A stretch of 27,564 nucleotides of DNA. It comes from CAZLYK01 sp964563495. GTDB taxonomy: Bacteria; Acidobacteriota; Blastocatellia; RBC074. Shown here piece after piece: positions 1-6,965 of the stretch. Under the pieces are notes generated by a model that saw nothing but the letters and a program-made list of their open reading frames with translations, did no database searches and had not been told where the DNA came from. A program made the position numbers and the translations under genes. The stretch covers positions 1 through 27,564 of the forward strand of contig CAZLYK010000071.1 in assembly GCA_964563495.1 (NCBI GenBank), read 5' to 3'. Every line of letters starts with the position of its first letter. Positions within the stretch are counted from its first letter, which is position 1.

Positions 1-2
1 GG

Positions 3-114
3 CGACGGGGCGACGGGGCGACGGGGCGACGGGGCGACGGGGCGACGGGGCGACGAGGCGACGGGGCGACGGGGCGACGAGGCGACGGGGCGACGGGGCG
101 ACGAGGCGACGGGG
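3..114. repeat. 8-bp tandem repeat, 14 units of CGACGGGG
   Basis: Fourteen head-to-tail octamers run without interruption from position 3 to 114. Eleven are CGACGGGG and three (51-58, 75-82, 99-106) are CGACGAGG. The variant recurs every third unit, giving a superimposed 24-bp period, so the array probably grew by duplicating three-unit blocks. The plus strand carries many GGGG runs separated by 4-nt loops, a canonical G-quadruplex pattern. The array runs off the left edge, so its full length is unknown. It continues directly into the palindromic element at 108-163 and seems to be an expanded arm of that element. Confidence 0.95.
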
Positions 115-163
115 CGATTGATGATTCAATCGCCCCGTCTGCTTACCGCCAATAACTGAGGCC
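108..163. repeat. Palindromic repeat element, family 1, copy A
   Basis: A perfect 13-bp stem (108-120 with 127-139) closes a 6-nt loop, ATGATT, with the core GATTGATGATTCAATC. Beyond the stem, 138-163 read on the minus strand is GCCTCAGTTATTGGCGG followed by TAAGCAGACGGGG, nearly the same as the left end of the copy at 5184-5214. The octamer array at 3-114 is the expanded left arm. The element lies 15 bp past the stop of the TonB receptor gene. It could fold in the transcript, but no T-tract follows, so I do not call it a terminator. Confidence 0.75.
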
Positions 164-178
164 TTACCTTGCCGAGCT

Positions 179-3100
179 TTAGAAATTGAGCCGCAGCGCG
201 AACTGTATCTGCCGGTTCGTGCCCAAACCGACCGTACGCTCGACCGTGCGGTTGACGATACCGAAACTCCCCGCCGCTGTGGCCGTGAATGGTTGCCCCG
301 GCTGGAGCTGGTTCGTACCCGTGCCGAGCACGTTCGGCAGCGTTGCCGGCGGGTTGGCGAAGTTCGTCAGGTTGAAGATGTTGAAGAACTCCGAGCGGAA
401 TTCCAGATTGACCGTCTCCGTGATCCGGAACTTCTTGCCCAGGATCATATCAAACTGAAGGAAGCCCGGTCCGTGCAGTTCGTTGCGCACCAGGTTGCCG
501 AATGCGCCCGGCTTCGGGATGGCAAACGCCGCCGGGTTAAGGATCGTCCGATCCTGGTCGAGGAACGGATCAGCGCCCGGAATCAAGTCGGGGCGGCGCA
601 CGTTGCGCGAAGCGCCGCCGCGCGGCGTGTTGATCACAGCTGTCCGGCCGGCTGCGGGGCTGCTGAAGACGTTGCCCGATCCGTCAATGTAGACCACGTC
701 GGGGCGCACCATGCGGACATCGATCGGCATCCCCGATCGCGCGTTGACAATCGCGCCCACATCCCAGCCGCTGATGATCTGATTGCCGAGACCGGTCAGA
801 TTCTTGCCGAACGGCAGCGCATAGAGCGCGCTGACGTTGAATGTATGGCGCACGTCGAAGTTGTTGTAGCCCTCATCGTAGTCGAACTCGGCGGTCGTCC
901 GGGCGTTGTTGCCGACGGTCAGCGCCTCGTTCGACCCGGCCGTGTTTCCATAGCTGCGGCCGAACGTGTACTGCGCGTTGAGCACCAGACCGGTGTTGAA
1001 GCGACGCGCAAGCGTCGCCTGCAAGGCGTGATAGCGGTCATGGCCGCCGCTGCGTTTGTAATCAACCTCGGCGAAGGGGTTGAGCACCGTCGGGTTCTGG
1101 CCCGCGCCATTCTCGGTCACAATCGAGAACTCGCGAATGATGATCGCATTGTTGGCCGGGTTGACGTTGGTTCGCACCTGCGTGATGTTGTTGGCCACGC
1201 TGCGCAGAAAGAGGTTGCCTCCCTGACTGCCGACGTAAGCCAGCGTCAATCCGAGTTTATAAGGCAACTCCTGCTGCACCGAAACGGTGTAGGAGAAGAT
1301 GCGTTCGGGCACGCGGTAGTTCTCCAGGTCGTAAGCGCGCGGCTGGAACTGGCGGTTGCTCGGGTTGCTGCTGAAGTTGGCGACGATCTGTGCGATGTTG
1401 GCCGGGAATGCATTGTTGACGTTCGAGAGCGTCGAGCTTACGCGGTCCGATTCGATCGGCTGAATCTGATCCTCGATCTGCCCCGGCCCATAGTTGATGC
1501 CGAAGCCCGCGCGAATGACTGTCTTGCCTCCGCCGAACAAGCCCGTGCCGCTCGCGCTCGGCGTCCAGGCCACCGACAGGCGCGGCGCAAAGTTGGTTTT
1601 GAGCGATTTAAAGATCGTCGTGTCCGACGACAGAATCTTGCCGGTGGCGATGTCGAAGACCACCTGCCGATCTTTGTCTTCTCGCAGCGGCGTGTAGTAC
1701 TCATAGCGCAGGCCATAGTTGAAGGTCAGGTTCGATTTGACCCTCCACTCGTCCTGGAGATAGCCGATGTAGAACTCCGACTTGGCGAATCGCTCACCTG
1801 TCGCACCAGGATTGAACGGACTGGCTGCGCTCACGTCGCCAAGATACTGGACCGTCGCGGCGGTGTTGGCCAGGAAGCCGGCCAGGTTGGAATAGGAGTA
1901 GGTCGTCCCGCCGAGCCGGTCGGTGTAGACGCGGATGAAACGCACTTCACCACCGGACTTGAGGTTGTGGTTTCCGTGCAGCCAGCTCAGGTTGTCGAGC
2001 AGACTGATCGTATAAGGCGTGTATGGCGCACCGCGCCCGTTAGTCGCCGAGTTGGCGCGGATCAGGCCGCCCGGCACAGAGAGGCCCGACGACGAGCCCT
2101 GGCCGGCGATACCGGTGTTGGCGACGCTGCCGCTGATGTTGATCGTGACGGCCGAGAGAGCAATGCCGTTGATCGTCGGCGCGAGGCCGAAGACGCGTGT
2201 GTAGGCGCTGTTGTAGCCGACTTTGAACTCGTTGATTCTGTTCCGGCCGAAGGCGCTCTGCCAGGCAAAGACGGCGTTCTGCGGCACGGCCTTGACGATC
2301 GCGCGCGAGCCCGAAACATTTTGCGGCTGGTCATTGCTGCCCTGGTCGCGGAAATAGCGGACGTAGAATGAGTTTTTATCGCTCACTTTGTAATCGAGCC
2401 GGACCGCGCCGGAATTCTCGTTGACCGGGTTGTTGGCCTGTAATTGCGCGATGTCGAAGTCCGGGTCGCGCGAGACACCCGGCAGGATCACCGCACCGGG
2501 ACCGCGGAAAGCGCCGGGGCAGAGCGGCTGGACCGCAGCCACAGCGCGCGCGCAGGCTGCCGTTGAGGGGACGGCCTCAACAAAGTTGATGCCCGACCGC
2601 AGCCGGTAGCCCTCGTAGCTTCCGAAGAAGAAGAACCTGTCCTTCACGACGGGGCCGCCCAGAGAGACGCCAAACTGGTTGAGCCTGAGCGGCGACTTGG
2701 TCGCACGGTCAAACCAGTTGCGCGCGTCGAGCGCGTCGTTGCGCAGGAATTCAAAGACCGCGCCATGGAATTTATTCGACCCGGATTTGGTCACGACGTT
2801 GACCTGACCACCGGTTCCCGTCCCGTATTCAGCCGGATAGCTGTTCGAGTCGACGCGGAACTCCTGGACGTTCTCGAGCGAAGCCTGTAGGCGGAAAGGC
2901 GAAGGGATTTCGCCGTTGAGGTTGCCCGGGCTGGCGTCAATGATCGCTGTGCCTTCGACGCCATCGTAGCGGATCGCGTTCTGTTGCACGGCGCGACCTG
3001 AAAAGCGAATGTCACCGAAAGTGCCCGAACCGCTGTTGAGCGCCCCGGGCGCCTGGAGGTAGAGTTGCGAGATCTGACGGCCGTTGAGGGGCAACCCACC

Positions 3101-3556
3101 GACCTCACGCTGGTTGACGTTCGCGCCCATCCGAGCAGAAGACGTGTCGAGCGCAACATCGTCGCCGCCGACAATGGTGATAGCCTCGGTCGTGCCTGCA
3201 GGCTTCAACTCAATCTCCAGGTTCAACTCCTGTCCGACGACCAGCTCGACAAAGGTGAATTCGGTCTTCGCGAAACCCTGAACGGTAACTGTGATTGTGT
3301 ACGAAGAGGGCTTCAGGTTTGTGACGAGGAAACCGCCTTCCTGATTCGAGGTGGCAGTGCGCACATCGCCCGTGCGTTCGTTCCTGACCGTGATCGTCGC
3401 TCCCGGTACGGCGGCGTTGTTCTGATCGCGGACTGTGCCCGCAACCCGCGCCTGATCGGTTTGCGCCCAGGCCGCCGGATACCCCCACAGCAGCACGGCT
3501 GCAAAAATCAAGAGACTCGATAACCCGCCAAAACACTTTGATAGTTTTTTCAGCAT
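179..3556 (-). CDS. TonB-dependent receptor, Oar-like, with carboxypeptidase-regulatory-like domain
   Basis: Outer-membrane beta-barrel protein of about 1125 residues; substrate unknown. Residues 1-31 form a signal peptide (MLKKLSK start, hydrophobic core, AWA cleavage before QTDQ). Residues about 36-118 are a carboxypeptidase-regulatory-like beta-sandwich (VAGTVRDQNNAAVPGATITV). A plug-like region follows (EVGGLPLNGR, VQEFRVDSNSYPAEYGTGTGG, NVVTKSGSNKFHG), then a long barrel ending in the terminal aromatic (ALRLNF) typical of outer-membrane proteins. This is the architecture of the large Oar/TonB families expanded in Acidobacteriota. The frame is open back to 3658, but I choose ATG at 3556 because an AAGGAAG ribosome site sits just upstream and the signal peptide begins there. 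It stands alone, with its own 230-bp upstream region. Family role certain; ligand not predictable (possibly glycans or peptides). Confidence 0.93.
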   Translation of the reverse strand: MLKKLSKCFGGLSSLLIFAAVLLWGYPAAWAQTDQARVAGTVRDQNNAAVPGATITVRNERTGDVRTATSNQEGGFLVTNLKPSSYTITVTVQGFAKTEFTFVELVVGQELNLEIELKPAGTTEAITIVGGDDVALDTSSARMGANVNQREVGGLPLNGRQISQLYLQAPGALNSGSGTFGDIRFSGRAVQQNAIRYDGVEGTAIIDASPGNLNGEIPSPFRLQASLENVQEFRVDSNSYPAEYGTGTGGQVNVVTKSGSNKFHGAVFEFLRNDALDARNWFDRATKSPLRLNQFGVSLGGPVVKDRFFFFGSYEGYRLRSGINFVEAVPSTAACARAVAAVQPLCPGAFRGPGAVILPGVSRDPDFDIAQLQANNPVNENSGAVRLDYKVSDKNSFYVRYFRDQGSNDQPQNVSGSRAIVKAVPQNAVFAWQSAFGRNRINEFKVGYNSAYTRVFGLAPTINGIALSAVTINISGSVANTGIAGQGSSSGLSVPGGLIRANSATNGRGAPYTPYTISLLDNLSWLHGNHNLKSGGEVRFIRVYTDRLGGTTYSYSNLAGFLANTAATVQYLGDVSAASPFNPGATGERFAKSEFYIGYLQDEWRVKSNLTFNYGLRYEYYTPLREDKDRQVVFDIATGKILSSDTTIFKSLKTNFAPRLSVAWTPSASGTGLFGGGKTVIRAGFGINYGPGQIEDQIQPIESDRVSSTLSNVNNAFPANIAQIVANFSSNPSNRQFQPRAYDLENYRVPERIFSYTVSVQQELPYKLGLTLAYVGSQGGNLFLRSVANNITQVRTNVNPANNAIIIREFSIVTENGAGQNPTVLNPFAEVDYKRSGGHDRYHALQATLARRFNTGLVLNAQYTFGRSYGNTAGSNEALTVGNNARTTAEFDYDEGYNNFDVRHTFNVSALYALPFGKNLTGLGNQIISGWDVGAIVNARSGMPIDVRMVRPDVVYIDGSGNVFSSPAAGRTAVINTPRGGASRNVRRPDLIPGADPFLDQDRTILNPAAFAIPKPGAFGNLVRNELHGPGFLQFDMILGKKFRITETVNLEFRSEFFNIFNLTNFANPPATLPNVLGTGTNQLQPGQPFTATAAGSFGIVNRTVERTVGLGTNRQIQFALRLNF

Positions 3557-3716
3557 AAGGATCTTCCTTGCGTTCTTCGGCTTCCCCCTGCCCACGCCTG
3601 GCAAAGCGGGCGCACCGGCGAAGCCCGATCTTTGGATTTGTCGTTCCTGGACGACCATTGAATGAAAGATTTAACCGGCGTTTGATTGATCTGGATCGGG
3701 TAAATCGTATTGTCGC

Positions 3717-3751
3717 AAGGTGGGGTTAAATGCACGCAAAGGCGGGGTTAA
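3717..3751 (-). promoter_or_regulatory. Paired 13-bp direct repeats upstream of the TonB receptor gene
   Basis: Read on the minus strand, TTAACCCCGCCTT (3751-3739) and TTAACCCCACCTT (3729-3717) differ at one base and start 22 bp apart, about two helical turns. A weaker third copy, TTTACCCGATCC, lies just downstream near 3693-3704. They sit about 160-195 bp upstream of the receptor ATG, where an operator would be expected. The rest of the 3557-3786 gap holds an AT-rich stretch at 3750-3775 but no convincing -35/-10 pair. The regulator is unknown. Confidence 0.45.
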
Positions 3752-3786
3752 TTTCGCATTAATTATTTTTTTATCCTGTCAAGGCG

Positions 3787-4293
3787 TCAATCCTTCCCAA
3801 CTCTCTCACTTCGTCGCTCCATTAGTACTACATCTCGCCATTCACCTTTGAGCTTGCCTATCCTCTCACGCCTTCCTACTTCTCGGAATCCACACTGCTG
3901 ATGCAGGGCTATGCTCGCACTGTTCTCCGCCATAATCCCTGCTTGCAATGTCCAGAGACCGTTCTCCTCAGATTCTTCAATGAGCCTGGTCAGCAGCGCA
4001 CTGCCTAATCCTTTGCCGCGAGCTGATTGCGCAACATACACGCTTACCTCCGCTACGCCTGCGTAAACGCACCGGCCGGATACCGGGCTCAGCGCCGCCC
4101 ATCCAATGACTGCCTCTTCGTCACGAGCAACCAATCGGCAGGAAGGTAGATGTGCAGAGTCCCAGGCATCCCATTCAGGGGCGCCGGTCTCGAAGGTTGC
4201 ATTACCGGTGGCGATACCCTCAAGGTAGATCGAGCGGACAGAGTCCCAATCGCCTGGCTGCATTTTTTGAATCGTGCAGGCTGCGTTTGTCAT
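3787..4293 (-). CDS. GNAT family N-acetyltransferase, phosphinothricin-acetyltransferase-like
   Basis: A 168-residue single-domain acetyl-CoA-dependent N-acetyltransferase. The fold shows as an N-terminal strand (CTIQKMQPGDWDSVRSIYLEGI), an ATFET loop typical of the Pat/Bar/MnaT group, the AEVSVYVAQSARGKGLGSALL acetyl-CoA pyrophosphate loop (Q/RxxGxG/A motif at about residues 90-97) and a C-terminal ALHQQCGFREVG helix-strand. Relatives acetylate phosphinothricin, methionine sulfoximine or similar small amines; the natural substrate here is unknown. The ATG at 4293 has an AGAGGTG ribosome site upstream. The last residues (RRSERVGKD) are unremarkable. It is about 100 bp from the enoyl-CoA hydratase gene upstream, so cotranscription is possible but unproven. 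Confidence 0.88.
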   Translation of the reverse strand: MTNAACTIQKMQPGDWDSVRSIYLEGIATGNATFETGAPEWDAWDSAHLPSCRLVARDEEAVIGWAALSPVSGRCVYAGVAEVSVYVAQSARGKGLGSALLTRLIEESEENGLWTLQAGIMAENSASIALHQQCGFREVGRRERIGKLKGEWRDVVLMERRSERVGKD

Positions 4294-4391
4294 TTAAATT
4301 CACACCTCTCATCCGGTGAGATAACTATGCAAGTCCGGACTTTCAAAGCGCCCGGATTGTGATCACCAGAGATCTCTCTCCAAGCAGGAAT

Positions 4392-5159
4392 TTATTCTTT
4401 GCTCAGGAACTTCTCAATCCCCTGGCGGCAATCGGGAGTCATGCGGGCGATGACATTCATCTCGACGCCGGCGCGCAGCGCCTGCTCGAAGGTCATGGCG
4501 TCGGTCTGGTAGAGCAATGATTTGGTCAGCGCGACGGCTGACGGACTGAGCTTTGAAGTTTCAGCCGCGATCTTCGTGACCTCCTCATCGAAACTCCCAT
4601 CGTCGTAGACGTGATTGATAAATCCGTAGGAGGCGGCTTCTTCGGCCGAGAGCGTCTTGCCGGTGCAGAGGATTTCAAAGGCGCGTTTCTCGCTCAGGTT
4701 GCGCCGCGCGATCGCCATGACTATGGCGGGGACGAATCCGATCCTCACCTCGGTATAGCTGAAACTGGCAGAGCGTGCGGCAACCACCATATCGCAAGCC
4801 GACGCCAGGCCGGCGCCGCCGGCCAGCGCGCGCCCACTGACCGCTGCGATGACCGGCTTTTTAAGCCGGCGGATCTGGAGCAGCAGCTGGGCAAAGGCCG
4901 AGGCGTCATCCAGATTATCGAGGATCGTGGCTTGCGCCGCCTTTTTAAGCTGAGAGAGATCGGCGCCGGCGCAGAAATCCCTGCCCGCTCCGCGCAGCAC
5001 GATCACACGTGCCTCGGGATCGGATTCGGCGGCGGCCAGCGCTGCCTTGACCTCACTGATCAACGCATCGTTGAGTGCGTTACGCTTTTCCGGGCGATTG
5101 AGGGTGACCCAGGCCACACCGTCGTTGACTTGATAAGTGATCTCTTTGTATTCGCTCAT
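4392..5159 (-). CDS. Enoyl-CoA hydratase/isomerase (crotonase) family protein
   Basis: A 255-residue crotonase-fold protein acting on acyl-CoA thioesters. Motifs seen are NRPEKRNAL (residues 21-29), the oxyanion-hole loop FCAGADL (62-68), AGGAGLASACD (113-123) and TEVRIGFVPA (136-145). Glu137 matches the second catalytic glutamate of hydratases, while the first catalytic glutamate position (GGGxE in classical enoyl-CoA hydratase) is Gly117. This pattern resembles proteins often labelled methylglutaconyl-CoA hydratase-like (leucine breakdown), but reaction and substrate cannot be fixed from sequence. The ATG at 5159 lacks a strong ribosome site. No other fatty-acid or leucine degradation genes lie nearby. 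The upstream gap holds the family 1 repeat at 5180-5325. Confidence 0.88.
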   Translation of the reverse strand: MSEYKEITYQVNDGVAWVTLNRPEKRNALNDALISEVKAALAAAESDPEARVIVLRGAGRDFCAGADLSQLKKAAQATILDNLDDASAFAQLLLQIRRLKKPVIAAVSGRALAGGAGLASACDMVVAARSASFSYTEVRIGFVPAIVMAIARRNLSEKRAFEILCTGKTLSAEEAASYGFINHVYDDGSFDEEVTKIAAETSKLSPSAVALTKSLLYQTDAMTFEQALRAGVEMNVIARMTPDCRQGIEKFLSKE

Positions 5160-5179
5160 AAATTATCCGTTGGTCCTGT

Positions 5180-5325
5180 CGTAATGGCTCAGTTATTGGC
5201 GGCAACCAGACGGGGGGACAGGGCGACGGGGCGACTCGGAGATTGACGATTCAATCCCCCCGTCTCCCCGTCTCCCCGTCGCCCAGTCTCCCAGTCCTCT
5301 TGCCACGAAAAACTGAGCCATGACG
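5180..5325. repeat. MITE-like palindromic element, family 1, copy B
   Basis: A 146-bp element with terminal inverted repeats: CGTAATGGCTCAGTT at the left (5180-5194) and CGTCATGGCTCAGTT on the opposite strand at the right (5311-5325), one mismatch in 15. Inside are GGCGGCAACCAGACGGGG on the left and GTGGCAAGAGGACTGGG on the right, then G-rich octamer-like units on each side of the core GATTGACGATTCAATC (5241-5256). No open reading frame of its own and no clear target-site duplication. Its right half encodes the C-terminus and stop codon of the DUF3108 gene. It is the most complete copy of the family in this window. Confidence 0.8.
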
Positions 5326-6330
5326 TTCCGTCTGTTCCGGAACGTCCGGGATCCGGCAATTATTTTTGAAGTTGAGCAATTTAGCGGTGATCGTGCCGGC
5401 GGAAGTTTTGGCGATCAATCGCAGCGGAATATGTTTATTATCGGCCGTCACCCACATAAACATCTCTCCCGGCCGCGAGATGAGCTGGCCCGGCCCCAGG
5501 AGCTTCGGTTCAAGCTTGACCGCTTTGAGCTTGCCGCAATCGGTCTTGATCTTCTCCTGCTTGCCGACGATGACGTCAAAGACGTAATTCACTTCATCGG
5601 TACTCACCGGAAAACGCAACATCTCTCCCTCCTTGAGCTTTTGCAGGCGGACGAAATAGAAGGCCGAGAGCAGGCTCAGCATGCCGTCCTCCCGGGGGAG
5701 GAATTTCGCTCTGGGCGCGGCCTGTGGATTGTTCAAATCGGTGTTCAGATACTTGACCTGCTGATCCTGGCGATCAAACAGTCCTGAGAGAGCTGTATGC
5801 TTTTTACCTTCTTTCGTCTCTTTGAAGCTCAGCCGCGCTGAGAAATCGCGCATATCCACCAGGGTCTCGAAGCGATCGCGAACATCTATTCCCAACAGCG
5901 AGATCAACATTCCTTTGGAGAGCACTGTCGCGCGAAAATGCCAGAGCGATTCGCCCGGAGCGGGCGCGAATCCAATATTCAGATCTTTGATTAAAGGCGC
6001 GGTTGGATCCGGCTGGCCGGAGCTATTTTGACCGACTGCAGCTGCCGGTCTCGGGACCAGCCCGAGATTCTCGAAAGTTATTGTGCCGACTGAGACGTAG
6101 AGGGGGAAACGCGAATACCTGACCTCATATTCGAGCCGCTCGCCGGCCGGGAAGGGGAGCGAGTTCTGAAAATCCCTGCGCAGCTGCGCGAGCGGATGCG
6201 CGGGAGTTGGCGTCGGGGCCGGTTTCGGTTCGCCCTGCTTTGACTCGGATTGCAGAGCCATCGCGCGAAAGGCGGCAGACGACGCGATCATGGTCAGGGC
6301 TAAGAGACATGTCAAGAGGCTTCGTTTCAT
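5251..6330 (-). CDS. DUF3108 domain protein, secreted or periplasmic, with repeat-derived C-terminus
   Basis: A protein of 359 residues from the ATG at 6330, with a signal peptide (MKRSLLTCLLALTMIASSAAF), a proline-rich spacer (PKPAPTPTPAHP) and a beta-rich body beginning FPAGERLEYEVRYSRFPLYVSVGTITF, the usual start of DUF3108 domains. Function of this family is not established; it is expected to be periplasmic or envelope-linked. A TTG start at 6369, overlapping the stop of the upstream gene as TTGA, would add 13 residues; neither start has a clear ribosome site, and I prefer the ATG because the signal peptide begins there. Residues 336-359 (from RHGSVF to the end, rich in TGRLGDGETG-type repeats) and the stop codon are encoded inside the family 1 element at 5180-5325, so the natural C-terminus has been replaced or extended. 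It is the last gene of the LPS heptose run. Confidence 0.82.
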   Translation of the reverse strand: MKRSLLTCLLALTMIASSAAFRAMALQSESKQGEPKPAPTPTPAHPLAQLRRDFQNSLPFPAGERLEYEVRYSRFPLYVSVGTITFENLGLVPRPAAAVGQNSSGQPDPTAPLIKDLNIGFAPAPGESLWHFRATVLSKGMLISLLGIDVRDRFETLVDMRDFSARLSFKETKEGKKHTALSGLFDRQDQQVKYLNTDLNNPQAAPRAKFLPREDGMLSLLSAFYFVRLQKLKEGEMLRFPVSTDEVNYVFDVIVGKQEKIKTDCGKLKAVKLEPKLLGPGQLISRPGEMFMWVTADNKHIPLRLIAKTSAGTITAKLLNFKNNCRIPDVPEQTERHGSVFRGKRTGRLGDGETGRRGD

Positions 6331-6365
6331 AAACAGCGATCTTTGAAAAACGTTCAGCGAGATAT

Positions 6366-6965
6366 TCAAAACTGAAAAAATCCCGAAGCTTTTAAGGCCA
6401 GGACACCGATCACCAGACCGAGCCCGATCAGCGCCCGGTATTCCCTGTGGCGCAGGTACTGGCTCGAGTCGAACCTGCCGGCGCCGTCCTGGTCATTGGG
6501 ATGGGAGTGATAAGGAGTCAGGCGGGGAATAAATAACGGCACGCCCGCCGCCCAGATTTGATAGGATCCGGCGAAGAGACGGCTCATGTGCTCAGCCTCC
6601 GCCTGCATGACCGGCCAGTAGATCAATAGAAAGAATGCGATCAGCCAGAGACCCAGCCACCAGTTGCCGCCGCTCACCGCGCATCCTATGGTCATGACAA
6701 AACTGCCGAAATAGAGCGGATTGCGCGTATGCGCATAGGGTCCGCTGGTGGCCAGCTCGGCGTTCTTCCTCAAATGACCCGACGCCCAGGCGCGAATCAG
6801 CGCCCCAACCAACGCCAACGGAGCGCCGATTGCCAGCGTGGCCCAGCTCGGTCGCGACGCAATGACGAAGAGGACGACCGTGACAAAACCGAGCGGGACA
6901 CGCAGTCGCTGGAACTTAGCGCGCCAATGACGCCAACCATGGTTGATTGTTTGTTCGCTATTCAT
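6366..6965 (-). CDS. Isoprenylcysteine carboxyl methyltransferase (ICMT)-like membrane protein
   Basis: A membrane protein of 199 residues with at least four hydrophobic segments (about residues 22-38, 41-57, 90-108, 110-127 and a C-terminal one, LIGLGLVIGVLALKA). The family signature is GPYAHTRNPLYFGSFVMTIG, the conserved GxYxxxRNPxY region of ICMT and phospholipid methyltransferases, which binds S-adenosylmethionine and the lipid substrate at the membrane. The C-terminal part has the expected EAE and Y residues (QAEAEHMSRLFAGSYQIW). The substrate in bacteria is unknown. I start at ATG 6965: it overlaps the waaC stop as ATGA, while the longer open frame to 7070 lies inside waaC. The position in the heptose cluster hints at envelope lipid modification, which is inference. 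Confidence 0.85.
   Translation of the reverse strand: MNSEQTINHGWRHWRAKFQRLRVPLGFVTVVLFVIASRPSWATLAIGAPLALVGALIRAWASGHLRKNAELATSGPYAHTRNPLYFGSFVMTIGCAVSGGNWWLGLWLIAFFLLIYWPVMQAEAEHMSRLFAGSYQIWAAGVPLFIPRLTPYHSHPNDQDGAGRFDSSQYLRHREYRALIGLGLVIGVLALKASGFFQF

Noticed and set aside
3..114. Possible CRISPR array
   Set aside because: The 8-bp units are contiguous with no spacers and no cas genes are present; it is a simple tandem repeat.
108..139. Hairpin as terminator of the TonB receptor gene
   Set aside because: The stem is strong, but no T-tract follows in the direction of transcription, and the same core occurs at sites not downstream of a gene.
293..2371. A 692-codon plus-strand open frame
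   Set aside because: It lies fully opposite the TonB receptor gene, has no family motifs and shows composition expected of the antisense of a GC-rich gene.
4331..4378. Small palindromes AGTCCGGACT and AGAGATCTCT between the GNAT and enoyl-CoA hydratase genes
   Set aside because: Ten-base palindromes are expected at this frequency by chance, and neither is followed by a T-tract or repeated elsewhere in the gap.
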